Assembly: GCF_003403015.1 (NCBI RefSeq)
Contig: NZ_QURL01000001.1
Coordinates: 124,001 to 188,000, forward strand
Origin: Fulvimarina endophytica
Lineage (GTDB): Bacteria; Pseudomonadota; Alphaproteobacteria; Rhizobiales; Rhizobiaceae
DNA: 64,000 nt
Reading direction: 5' to 3'
In this document: positions 45,341 to 53,767 of the stretch, in pieces
How the letters are laid out: every line of letters begins with the position of its first letter
Numbering within the stretch: the first letter of the stretch is position 1
The notes under the pieces: model-generated
What the model was told of the DNA's origin: nothing
Databases searched by the model: none
Seen by the model: only the letters and a program-made list of their open reading frames with translations
Position numbers and translations under genes: made by a program

Positions 45341-46888
45341 ATGCCCGATCCGTCCGATGATCACGACCGGAACGAAGTGCCGAGAGTGCCCGGGGCGGGG
45401 CGCGCGCCCACCGCTTCGATCGATCTCGACGTGATCGTCATCGGCGCGGGGCTCTCCGGCATCTGCGCCGGTCACTACCTGCAAGAAAAATGCCCCGAGC
45501 TGCGCTACGCGATTCTCGAGGGCCGGGAGAGAATGGGCGGCACCTGGGATCTCTTCCGCTATCCCGGCATTCGCTCCGACAGCGATCTCTATACCTTCGG
45601 CTTTTCCTTCCGGCCCTGGACCGAGGACAAATCCATCGCCGACGGGGCGTCGATCCTTAACTACCTGAAAGAAACGGCGCGGGACGAGGGGATCGAGAAC
45701 AAGATCCGCTTCGGCCACCGGGTCGTCGCCGCCTACTGGAACAGCCGAACGGCGCGCTGGCAGGTGGAGGTGGAGAGCGGTGAGGAGCGCCGGCGCAGCG
45801 TTCTCACATGCCGGTTCCTCTTCGCCTGCTCGGGCTATTACGATTACGCCACGGGGTACAAACCCGAGATCCCGGGTCTCGATACCTTCGCCGGGCCGGT
45901 GATTCATCCCCAGCACTGGCCGGCCGATCTCGATTATGCCGGCAAACGGGTGGTGGTCGTCGGCAGCGGGGCGACGGCCGTCACACTCGTTCCGGCGATG
46001 GCGCAGACGGCGGACAAGGTCGTCATGCTGCAGCGCTCGCCGTCCTACATCGTCTCGCTTCCGGCGAAGGACAGGACGGCTCTGGCGCTGAAGAAGCGCC
46101 TTCCGGCAAACCTCGCCCACCGCCTCGCGCGATGGAAGAACATCCTCGTTTCCATGGGGTTCTACCAGTTCGCGCGGCGACGTCCGCAGAAGATGAAGGA
46201 GTTCGTCATCTCGCGCGTGCGCCGCCAGCTCGGGCGGGACTATGATGTCGAAAAGCACTTCACGCCGCGCTACGATCCCTGGGACCAGCGGCTCTGCCTT
46301 GTGCCGAACGGCGACCTCTTCAAGGCGATCCGTTCGGGCCGGGCCGAAGTCGTGACGGGGACCATCCGGCAGGTGAGCGAGCGCGGGATCGACCTTGCCG
46401 ACGGCACGCGGATCGAGGCCGATATCGTCGTGACCGCGACCGGGCTCAAACTTCAGATGCTGGGCGGAGCCCGGCTTTCCATCGACGGTGTGCCGGTCGA
46501 TCCGGGCGAGGCCTTCATGTATCGCGGCATGATGCTGTCCGACGTGCCGAATTTCGCGATCTCGATCGGCTATACCAACGCATCCTGGACGCTGAAATGC
46601 GAGCTGACCGCGCTCTACGTCACGCGGCTACTTCAGAGGCTCGACGCGCGTGGCGACGACTGGTGCATGCCGAAACGGCAAAGCGATATGGGAGAGGCGC
46701 CGCTGATCGATTTCTCTTCGGGCTATATCGAGCGAAGCCGCGATCTTCTTCCGCGGCAGGGCGAGCATCGTCCCTGGCGCCTGCACCAGAACTACATCCT
46801 CGACTATCTCACGCTGGGCTGGGGGCGGACCGACGATGCGGCCATGCGGTTCGGGCGACGGGATGAGGACGGGAGAAAGGCGGCGTGA
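45341..46888 (+). CDS. Flavin-dependent Baeyer-Villiger-type monooxygenase
   Basis: A 515-residue FAD/NADPH enzyme. FAD site GAGLSG is at residues 35-40, the second Rossmann motif is VVVVGSGATAVTL, and the BVMO fingerprint FAGPVIHPQHWP runs from F183 (F-x-G-x3-H-x3-W-P). It should insert oxygen next to a ketone carbonyl to give an ester or lactone; the substrate is not known. The ATG at 45341 lies 30 bp after the operator; a GTG at 45296 falls inside it and is not used. The SDR follows with stop and start overlapping. With the downstream hydrolase, it makes a plausible ketone-degradation pathway: oxidise, hydrolyse, reduce or oxidise the alcohol (inference). Confidence 0.9.
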   Translation: MPDPSDDHDRNEVPRVPGAGRAPTASIDLDVIVIGAGLSGICAGHYLQEKCPELRYAILEGRERMGGTWDLFRYPGIRSDSDLYTFGFSFRPWTEDKSIADGASILNYLKETARDEGIENKIRFGHRVVAAYWNSRTARWQVEVESGEERRRSVLTCRFLFACSGYYDYATGYKPEIPGLDTFAGPVIHPQHWPADLDYAGKRVVVVGSGATAVTLVPAMAQTADKVVMLQRSPSYIVSLPAKDRTALALKKRLPANLAHRLARWKNILVSMGFYQFARRRPQKMKEFVISRVRRQLGRDYDVEKHFTPRYDPWDQRLCLVPNGDLFKAIRSGRAEVVTGTIRQVSERGIDLADGTRIEADIVVTATGLKLQMLGGARLSIDGVPVDPGEAFMYRGMMLSDVPNFAISIGYTNASWTLKCELTALYVTRLLQRLDARGDDWCMPKRQSDMGEAPLIDFSSGYIERSRDLLPRQGEHRPWRLHQNYILDYLTLGWGRTDDAAMRFGRRDEDGRKAA

Positions 46889-47739
46889 TGGGTGACGATA
46901 CCAAGACCGCGCGGGCGAAGGGGCCGATCATGTTCGCGGGGCGGACCGCGCTCGTCACGGGCGCGGCGAGCGGCATCGGACGTGCCATTGCCGTCTCGCT
47001 CGCAGAACGGGGCGCTGCGCTCGCGCTTGCCGATATCGACGAGGCGGGGCTTGCCGCGACGCGGGGCCTTCTGCGCCCTGGCACCCATGCGACGCTGCAC
47101 CCGATCGATCTTGCCGACAAGGACGCGATCGCGGCGCTGCCGGGTGCCGTCATGGCGGAGCATCGTAGCGTGGATCTCCTCTTCAACGTCGCGGGCGTTG
47201 CCATCGGCGGCAGCTTCGAACAGGTGGACGCCAACGATTTCGACTGGCTGATGGAGATCAACTTCTTCGGCACCGTGCGCATGGTGCGCGCCTTCCTGCC
47301 CGTCCTCCGGCAGGCATCCGAGGCGCAGGTCGTGAATATTTCCAGCATCTACGGCATCATCTCGCCGCCGGGACAGGCGGCCTACAGTGCCAGCAAGTTC
47401 GCGGTGCGGGGCTTCTCGAATGCCCTGCGTCACGAATTGCGTCGCACCTCCATCGGCGTCAGCGTCGTCCATCCGGGCGGTGTCGCGACCGAGATCGCGA
47501 ACAGCGCGCGGCTGCCGACCGGCGTGGACGAGGAGGAGACGGCCCGTCAGCTCGCCCGGATGAACCGGATGCTCAAGATGCCCGCGTCGAAAGCCGCAGA
47601 GATCATCGTCGAGGGGGTCGCGAAGCGCCGGTCGCGCATTCTCGTGGGAACGGATGCAAAGGTCGCCGCGGTGCTCGAGCGCCTCATGCCGGTTTCCTAT
47701 ATGAAGACGCTGGACTGGCTGATGAGGCGTGCCTCGTGA
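46888..47739 (+). CDS. Short-chain dehydrogenase/reductase
   Basis: A 283-residue SDR: NAD(P)-binding TGAASGIG (about residues 24-31), catalytic Tyr and Lys in YSASK, and VNISSIYG around the catalytic Ser. The ATG at 46888 shares a base with the monooxygenase stop; a GTG one codon earlier is possible. It lies in a three-gene operon with the monooxygenase and an alpha/beta hydrolase. It probably oxidises or reduces an alcohol/ketone in the same pathway. The next gene's GTG overlaps its stop. Confidence 0.88.
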   Translation: MGDDTKTARAKGPIMFAGRTALVTGAASGIGRAIAVSLAERGAALALADIDEAGLAATRGLLRPGTHATLHPIDLADKDAIAALPGAVMAEHRSVDLLFNVAGVAIGGSFEQVDANDFDWLMEINFFGTVRMVRAFLPVLRQASEAQVVNISSIYGIISPPGQAAYSASKFAVRGFSNALRHELRRTSIGVSVVHPGGVATEIANSARLPTGVDEEETARQLARMNRMLKMPASKAAEIIVEGVAKRRSRILVGTDAKVAAVLERLMPVSYMKTLDWLMRRAS

Positions 47740-48719
47740 CCTCCGTTCTCGCCGTTCTCCTCATCGTCATCTGTCTCCTGGTGCTTCTGGTGCTCGCATC
47801 GGCGCTCTGGACCGCGCGGATCGCTCGCCGGGTGGAGGCCGCCTTGCCGCCGCGCGGTCGGTTCCTCGAGATCGGTGGAGAGCGACTGCATTATCTGGAG
47901 AAGGGGGCCGGCCCTCCGATCGTTCTCGTTCACGGTCTCACCGGTCAGCTGGGCAATTTCGCCTATGCGCTGCTCGAACCGCTGGCGGTTCGTCATCGGG
48001 TCGTGCTGGTGGATCGGCCGGGCTCCGGTCACTCCACCCGCAAGGTCGATCGCAAGAGCGATCTCGCGCTTCAGGCCGGGATGATCGCGGAGATGATCGA
48101 TCGGCTGGACCTCGGCCGGCCTCTGGTCGTCGGCCATTCCCTCGGAGGTGCCGTCGCTCTCGCTCTTGCGCTCGATCATCCGCGGAAGGTCTCGCGCCTC
48201 GCCCTGATCGCGCCGCTCACCCAGCCGACCCGCGAGGTGCCGTCCGTCTTCCGCCTGCTCACCGTACGGCCGCACTGGCTGCGCGTCGTGACCGCCTGGA
48301 CGCTTGCGACCCCGCTCGCGATCCTGTCGCGGCGCAGCGTTCTCGAAACGGTCTTCGGACCGGATGAGGCACCGAAGGATTTCGGCCTTGCGGGCGGCGG
48401 GTTCTGGTCCCTGCGCCCGGCGAGCTTCATCGCGGGGTCCGAGGATCTTCATGCCGCCGCATCCGATATGGATGCGCTGCGGGAGCGTTATGATGCGCTG
48501 CAGGCCCCGGTCGACATCCTCTTCGGACGCGAGGATCGGATCCTCGATCCGGAGCGACATGGCCAGGCGTTTGTCGGGCAGGCCGCAAATGCCCGGCTCG
48601 AACTGATCGATGGCGGGCACATGCTTCCCGTCACGCGCGCGAGCGACGTCGCGGGTTTCATCGAACGTATCGCCGCGCTCCCACCGGTCGCGGACGCGCC
48701 CAAAGGTTCTGATCGATAG
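47736..48719 (+). CDS. Alpha/beta hydrolase with N-terminal membrane anchor
   Basis: A 327-residue hydrolase. An N-terminal hydrophobic helix (VLAVLLIVICLLVLLVLAS) is followed by the alpha/beta fold: oxyanion HGLTG near 66-70, nucleophile S135 in GHSLGG, acid in FGREDRI and His in DGGHMLP. It is likely an esterase that opens the ester or lactone made by the monooxygenase at 45341. Start is the GTG at 47736, overlapping the SDR stop as GTGA. It is the last gene of the operon. Confidence 0.9.
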   Translation: MTSVLAVLLIVICLLVLLVLASALWTARIARRVEAALPPRGRFLEIGGERLHYLEKGAGPPIVLVHGLTGQLGNFAYALLEPLAVRHRVVLVDRPGSGHSTRKVDRKSDLALQAGMIAEMIDRLDLGRPLVVGHSLGGAVALALALDHPRKVSRLALIAPLTQPTREVPSVFRLLTVRPHWLRVVTAWTLATPLAILSRRSVLETVFGPDEAPKDFGLAGGGFWSLRPASFIAGSEDLHAAASDMDALRERYDALQAPVDILFGREDRILDPERHGQAFVGQAANARLELIDGGHMLPVTRASDVAGFIERIAALPPVADAPKGSDR

Positions 48720-48754
48720 TCGGACGATTCGAGGGCCCGGCGCGACTGCCGCTC

Positions 48755-48994
48755 TCAGCGAGCGCCGCATTCGCCTTGTGCCACGACCTCGTAGCCGTCG
48801 CGCCGCGCCATGCAGGCATTGGAGAAGGTGCGCTCGTCATTGCCGGACCTTGCACAGACCGGGGCATATTCCATGGTGCACATCATCGCATCCGAAGGCG
48901 CGGACGGGGCTGCCGGCGGAGGCGCGGGCTCGACCGGAGCGCATGCGGCGATGAGCAATCCGGCTGAGCCCAACAGGGCGAGACGCAAAAGCAT
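48755..48994 (-). CDS. Small lipoprotein with Kazal-like domain
   Basis: A 79-residue precursor. A signal peptide ends in a lipobox with C18 (LLIAAC), then a Pro-rich linker (PAPPPAAPSAPS), then a Kazal-like domain with Cys 39, 47, 61 and 76 in the order C-x7-C-x13-C-x14-C, including EYAPVCARSGNDERTFSNAC. Kazal domains inhibit serine proteases; whether this short form does is not known. A perfect GAGGAGG ribosome-binding site precedes the ATG at 48994. It faces the end of the hydrolase operon. Location would be the periplasmic face of the membrane. Confidence 0.85.
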   Translation of the reverse strand: MLLRLALLGSAGLLIAACAPVEPAPPPAAPSAPSDAMMCTMEYAPVCARSGNDERTFSNACMARRDGYEVVAQGECGAR

Positions 48995-49118
48995 GGTGCC
49001 TCCTCGTTCGGGAAATCTGCCGAGCCGCCTCAACTCGGCTCGGATGCCGTGATCACGACGTCTGGCACCCTGCGATCGATGACAGGATACTCTACGATCC
49101 GGCCTCAAAGGCCCCTCG

Positions 49119-51344
49119 TCAGGACCTGCGGCCGAAGCGGAGATCCTGTTCGATCGAGAAGGGCGCGCCGAGGCGGATCTTGTAAATCTGATAGTTCTCC
49201 ATGATGCGCTGCACATAGGAGCGGGTCTCGCCGAACGGAATGCGCTCGATCCAGTCGACGACCTCGTCGATCGATTTGCCACGCGGGTCTCCGAAGCGCT
49301 CGATCCACTGTTTGGCCCGGCGTGGACCCGCATTGTAGGCAGCGAAGGTGAGCACGTAGGAGCCACCGAAATCGGAGATCTGCTCGCCGAGGAAGCGGGC
49401 GCCGAGGGTCGCGTTGTAACCCGGATCGGCAAGGAGCCGGCCCTCGGAATAGGGAAGTCCCATGCGTCCGGCAACGGCCCTCGCCGTGCCCGGCATCAGC
49501 TGGAGAAGGCCCAGCGCGCCGGCGCCGGAGCGGGCTTTCGGGTTGAAGGCGCTCTCCTGCCGGGCGATCGAATAGGCGAGAGCCTTGCCGGCCGACGAGA
49601 TGTTCGCGCTCGCCGGGATGACGCCGATCGGATAGGCGAGGGCGGGTGCGTCGACGCCGCGATAGCTCGCGAGCTTTCCGACGGTCAGCGACAGATTGTG
49701 GTTGCCGCGTCGCTCGGCCATCACGGCGAGGAGAGCGAGCTCGCCGGGACTGTCGAGTTCGCGCGCGAGGTCGCGGTAGAGGATGTCGGCACGCCAGTCC
49801 GACCCAATACCTTCCAGCCTGTGGATCGCCTGCACCGCCTCCCGGCTTTCGAATCGCTGGCGTTCGCTCCCCGAAGGATTGGGATAGGCGATCTGCCTCG
49901 GCGAATTGCCGAGCCGGGCCATCGCGAGCTGTCCGTAGAAGGTGGTCGAGTGCTTGGCGGCTTCGGCGAAATAGCCGCGCGCGTTGCCGCCACCGCCGGC
50001 TTCGGCCGCGCGGCCCAGCCAGTAATAGCCGCGCGAGAGGCTGATCGGCTTGGAAGAGACCTTCAGGATATTGGCGAAGTGGGCGTGGGCGGTGCGCGCG
50101 TCGCCGAGAAAGCGCAGGGCGATCCAGCCGCAGTGGAACTCGGCTTCCGCCCGCTCCACGTCGTCCTGCGCCGTGTGCCCGGCGGCCACCTGATAGGCGA
50201 GCTTTGGGTTGCCGAGGTCGAGAAGGTCGCGGGCGATGATGCGCCGCTCGTTCCACCAGGCATCGGGGTTGATGAGGACGCGCGGATCCTTCGGCGCGCG
50301 CAGGAGGAGGTTGGCGGCATCCGACACGCGCCCGGATTTGCGCATGTGCTCGACGAGCGCGAACTGGTAGCCGGTGGCGCGCTGGTCCGAGGGAACCTGA
50401 TTGAGAAGCGCGCCCGCATTGCTCTCGCCGCGGATGGCGGCCGACCAGGCCCGGAAGAGCGAGCTGGCTTCGGCGAGATTGCGCACGCGGTCGGCATCGG
50501 AAATTCGGTCGCGGTAGAGGAGCGCCGCCATCCGGTGGCGGTGGTCGTCCCGCGTCAGGACCTGGGAGAAGTTCGAGAGAACGGCGCTCTCCATCGAACG
50601 ATCGAGGGTCTCCTCGCGCCACATGGCGGAGATCAGCGCACGCGCCCGTGCGCCGTCGCCGGTCTGCAGATAGGCACGCGCGAGCGCCATCTTGCCTTCC
50701 GGGCTCTCGGGGGCACCGGCGGAGAAGGCGCGGATGACGTTTGCCGGCGGCTGCTTCTCGCGCCAGAGCGCCTTTTCGGAATTCTCGCGCAGGGTCTTCA
50801 TGCCGGGCCAGCCGGCAAGTTCGGCGGAGGCTGCGGCGATCTCGTAGGACGGCACGTTGCTCGCGCCCGACAGGGCGATCGCCCAGGCGAGGATCTTGTG
50901 GTCGAGCGAGCCGCGGCGCATGCCCTCGCGGATGGCGCGGGCCTTGCTCTCGTTCCGGTCGGAAAGCGCCTGGAGCCCCTCCTTCAGCTCGCCGCGGATC
51001 GGCCGCACAGCCTCGGCCCTCGCACCGCCCGCTGCGAGCGATGCCGCAAAGGCGCCGGCCGTCACCGGAAGAGCGCTCGACGCGGTTCGGTTGATGAGGG
51101 GATTGGCCGGCGCGGTCACCTCGCGTCCGAACCGCCAGGGATCGACGGCGCTGTTCGATCCCTGCGCGAGGGTCGTGGAGCCCGTGGTGATGCGGTCCGT
51201 CTTGGCCGGACGATCGACCGGGATGGGCACGGACTGCGCGAAACCGGGGACCGTCGCCGTCACGAGAAGCGAGGCGGACAGAAGGAGGCTGATCTCAGAC
51301 CTGGCGAAGAGCTTCATGGGGCGCAGTCGACCTTTCGTATCCAT
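49119..51344 (-). CDS. Soluble lytic murein transglycosylase (Slt-like)
   Basis: A 741-residue periplasmic enzyme that cleaves peptidoglycan glycan strands to give 1,6-anhydro-muropeptides. The N-terminus is a signal peptide (LLLSASLLVTATVPGFAQ). Residues about 110-560 form the helical superhelix typical of Slt70, and the C-terminal SLT domain has the catalytic Glu in ARQESAFNPKARSGAGALGL (about residue 595) followed by QLMPGTA and AAYNAGPRR. The start may be the ATG at 51344 or 51317; the second gives a more standard signal peptide. Confidence 0.93.
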   Translation of the reverse strand: MDTKGRLRPMKLFARSEISLLLSASLLVTATVPGFAQSVPIPVDRPAKTDRITTGSTTLAQGSNSAVDPWRFGREVTAPANPLINRTASSALPVTAGAFAASLAAGGARAEAVRPIRGELKEGLQALSDRNESKARAIREGMRRGSLDHKILAWAIALSGASNVPSYEIAAASAELAGWPGMKTLRENSEKALWREKQPPANVIRAFSAGAPESPEGKMALARAYLQTGDGARARALISAMWREETLDRSMESAVLSNFSQVLTRDDHRHRMAALLYRDRISDADRVRNLAEASSLFRAWSAAIRGESNAGALLNQVPSDQRATGYQFALVEHMRKSGRVSDAANLLLRAPKDPRVLINPDAWWNERRIIARDLLDLGNPKLAYQVAAGHTAQDDVERAEAEFHCGWIALRFLGDARTAHAHFANILKVSSKPISLSRGYYWLGRAAEAGGGGNARGYFAEAAKHSTTFYGQLAMARLGNSPRQIAYPNPSGSERQRFESREAVQAIHRLEGIGSDWRADILYRDLARELDSPGELALLAVMAERRGNHNLSLTVGKLASYRGVDAPALAYPIGVIPASANISSAGKALAYSIARQESAFNPKARSGAGALGLLQLMPGTARAVAGRMGLPYSEGRLLADPGYNATLGARFLGEQISDFGGSYVLTFAAYNAGPRRAKQWIERFGDPRGKSIDEVVDWIERIPFGETRSYVQRIMENYQIYKIRLGAPFSIEQDLRFGRRS

Positions 51345-51775
51345 GTCTGCCGACGAGTTCCGGCAGGCGGCATCCGCGAGGGCATGGAACCGGCCGTCGG
51401 CGCATGCCTCTTCGGTCCATCCTGACCGGTGCTCGAATGGTTTCGGAACCTCTCACGACCACACTTAAGGACCGGTTACGACAATTGGGATAATCGGGTC
51501 GCAAGCCGCGTGCCGCAAGATGTCGGTCGAGGCAAGAAAACGTTTCCGTTCAGATGGATAGATGTCGAAGCCTGCGATGGTGACGGCAAGACACGGTTTC
51601 GTCACCCTTTCGCCCGCCGATCTCACGACCGCGTCAGACAAGCGGGCATTGGCATTTTGTCCTGCGAGAGTGTATCGGCGACGAACGAAAACGGATCGGC
51701 CTTCCGAAAGGGTCGAGAGGAGCCGTGACGATCGCGACAGCCGATCGCCGTTCCGGGGAGAGTGGAGAGACCATC
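51345..51775. other. Gene-free stretch of 431 bp between slt and dapA
   Basis: Divergent promoters of the transglycosylase and dapA should lie here. Only a short open frame (51429-51728, +) without recognisable features occurs. A slightly A/T-richer segment around 51450-51560 may hold promoters. No terminator was seen. Confidence 0.6.
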
Positions 51776-52657
51776 ATGTTCAAGGGATCGATGCCGGCGA
51801 CCATCACGCCGTTCACCGAGGACCTTCAGGTCGACGAGGCGGGGTTCCGCGAGTTTGTCGAGTGGCAGATCGCGGAGGGCTCGTCAGGCCTCGTGCCCGT
51901 GGGTACGACCGGCGAGACGCCGACGCTGAGCCACGACGAGCACAAGCGGGTCATCGAGATCTGCATCGAGACGACGAAGGGCCGGGTTCCGATCATCGCG
52001 GGCGCCGGCTCCAACAACACGGCCGAAGCGATCGAGCTCGCGACCTTCGCGCAGAAGGCGGGCGCCGATGGCGTGCTCGTCGTCACGCCCTATTACAACA
52101 AGCCGAACCAGCGCGGCCTCTACGCCCATTTTGCCGCCGTCGCGAAGTCGGTCTCGATCCCGGTCATCATCTACAACATTCCGGGCCGCTCGATCATCGA
52201 CATGACGCCGGAGACGATGGGGCGTCTTTCCTCCGACTTCTCCAATATCGTCGGCGTCAAGGATGCGACCGCGAAGATGGACCGCGTCTCGGAGCAGCGC
52301 CAGCATTGCGGCAAGGACTTCGTGCAGCTCTCCGGCGAGGACGTGACCGCGCTCGGCTTCAACGCCCATGGTGGTGTCGGCTGCATATCGGTGACGGCGA
52401 ACGTCGCGCCGAAGCTCTGCGCCGAGATGCAGGCGGCCTGCGCGGCCGGGGACTTCGCCAAGGCCCTGGATTATCAGGACCGGCTGGCACCGCTCCACAA
52501 GGCGCTGTTCATCGAACCGAGCCCGGCCGGCGTCAAGTATGCGCTGTCGCGCATCGGCAAGTGCCGCAACCTGATGCGCTCGCCCATGGTGCCGGTGGAA
52601 GATGCGACAGCCGAGATCATCGACGCCGCTCTCGCCCATGCCGGCCTGACGAATTGA
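51776..52657 (+). CDS. dapA: 4-hydroxy-tetrahydrodipicolinate synthase
   Basis: A 293-residue TIM-barrel lyase that condenses pyruvate with aspartate semialdehyde in lysine and diaminopimelate synthesis. Catalytic residues present: K162 (GVKDATAK, Schiff base), Y133 (IIYNIPGR) and the T-T pair in [11 protein letters not shown] (44-45), with Y107. Length is normal. ATG at 51776 ([11 protein letters not shown]) after GGAGAG. The smpB gene follows 81 bp later, an arrangement common in alphaproteobacteria; an intergenic hairpin separates them. Confidence 0.97.
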   Translation: MFKGSMPATITPFTEDLQVDEAGFREFVEWQIAEGSSGLVPVGTTGETPTLSHDEHKRVIEICIETTKGRVPIIAGAGSNNTAEAIELATFAQKAGADGVLVVTPYYNKPNQRGLYAHFAAVAKSVSIPVIIYNIPGRSIIDMTPETMGRLSSDFSNIVGVKDATAKMDRVSEQRQHCGKDFVQLSGEDVTALGFNAHGGVGCISVTANVAPKLCAEMQAACAAGDFAKALDYQDRLAPLHKALFIEPSPAGVKYALSRIGKCRNLMRSPMVPVEDATAEIIDAALAHAGLTN

Positions 52658-52664
52658 AAAGCTG

Positions 52665-52715
52665 CGGCCTCGGCCCAATCTCTCCTTCCTGATACCGAGG
52701 AGAGAGCCGGGGCCG
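52665..52715. terminator. Intergenic hairpin between dapA and smpB
   Basis: CGGCCTCGGC (52665-52674) with GCCGGGGCCG (52706-52715) and TCTCTCC (52679-52685) with GGAGAGA (52699-52705) form a long stem with a small bulge and a 13-nt loop. No T-tract follows. It may be an attenuator, processing site or leaky terminator ahead of smpB. Confidence 0.5.
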
Positions 52716-52738
52716 AACGGCCTGCCGCATAGGGTGAT

Positions 52739-53212
52739 ATGGCCAAGAAAAAGAAGACGTCCGGAAGCAATGTGGCCGCGGAGAACCGCAAGGCCCGCTT
52801 CAACTATGCCATCATCGATACGCTCGAGGCCGGCCTTCAACTGACCGGCACCGAGGTGAAGTCCCTGCGCGACGGCAAGGCCTCCATCGCGGAAGCCTAT
52901 GCGACGGAGGAAGAGGGCGAGCTCTGGCTCATCAACTCGAACCTGCCGGAATATCTTCAGGCCAATCGTTTCAACCACAATCCGAAGCGCCGCCGGAAGC
53001 TCCTCGTCCACAAGGCCCAGTTCAACCGGCTCGCGGGTGCCGTGCAACGGGACGGCATGACCCTCGTGCCGCTGAAGATCTATTTCAACGAAAAGGGCAC
53101 GGCCAAGCTGGAACTCGCGCTCGCCAAGGGCAAGAACGCGCCCGACAAGCGCCAGACCATCAAGGAACGCGAGTGGAACCGCCAGAAGCAGCGGCTCATG
53201 AAGGACGCGTGA
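52739..53212 (+). CDS. smpB: SsrA-binding protein, trans-translation
   Basis: A 157-residue protein that escorts tmRNA to stalled ribosomes. Core features are present: [18 protein letters not shown], then [16 protein letters not shown], then AEAY and [10 protein letters not shown]; the C-terminal tail [12 protein letters not shown] is the part that enters the mRNA channel. ATG at 52739 after AGGGTG. Downstream, the DUF411 gene is convergent with only 16 bp between. Confidence 0.97.
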   Translation: MAKKKKTSGSNVAAENRKARFNYAIIDTLEAGLQLTGTEVKSLRDGKASIAEAYATEEEGELWLINSNLPEYLQANRFNHNPKRRRKLLVHKAQFNRLAGAVQRDGMTLVPLKIYFNEKGTAKLELALAKGKNAPDKRQTIKEREWNRQKQRLMKDA

Positions 53213-53228
53213 GCCGGAAGGCGACCTC

Positions 53229-53711
53229 TCAGCTGGCTGGATAGCTCGCGAAGATTTCCGAAGTCCCCTCCCGGCGGGCCAGCAAGACATCGAACGGCGT
53301 ATCGCCGGTTCCCATTCCCGGCGCATCCTGCGGCATTCCGGGAACGGTGAGACCCAGGACATCGGGTCTCTCGGCGAGAAGCCGGTCGATATCGGCGGCA
53401 GGAACGTGGCCCTCGACGACATATCCCTCGATCAGTGCCGTATGGCAGGAGGAGAGTTCCGGCGTGAGGCCGGCCTCGATCTTCTTCGCGTTCAGTGTGG
53501 CAGCAGGCAGATAGTCGACCGTCGGCGCATAGCCGTTCTCCCGCAGGTGCTCGACCCAGGCCTTGCAGCAGCCGCAGCCGGGCGTTGCGAAGACCGCGAT
53601 CGCCCGACCACGCGGACCTGCGAAAACGGCAGTGACGGGTGCGAGGGTCGAACCGACCAAGGCGGCGAGGCCGAGGCCGAAGGTCCGGCGGTCGATCGAA
53701 TGTGGCGTCAT
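53229..53711 (-). CDS. DUF411 family metal-binding protein
   Basis: A 160-residue exported protein. A twin-arginine signal (S-I-D-R-R-T-F, R8-R9) precedes a hydrophobic region ending VFAG. The mature domain has CGCC (C46, C48, C49) in PGCGCCKAW, then WVEHLRENGY, and VPAADIDRLLAERPDVLGL, followed by PGMP, which are DUF411 hallmarks. Family members occur in copper and other metal-resistance loci and probably bind Cu or similar metals. ATG at 53711 after CGGGAG. It lies 57 bp after the MFS gene on the same strand; whether they share a transcript is unclear. Confidence 0.88.
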   Translation of the reverse strand: MTPHSIDRRTFGLGLAALVGSTLAPVTAVFAGPRGRAIAVFATPGCGCCKAWVEHLRENGYAPTVDYLPAATLNAKKIEAGLTPELSSCHTALIEGYVVEGHVPAADIDRLLAERPDVLGLTVPGMPQDAPGMGTGDTPFDVLLARREGTSEIFASYPAS

Positions 53712-53767
53712 GGTGCGGCTCCCGTTCTGGTGATGCGATGGCATTCCGGTCGTTCCTTGCGCCGCCG

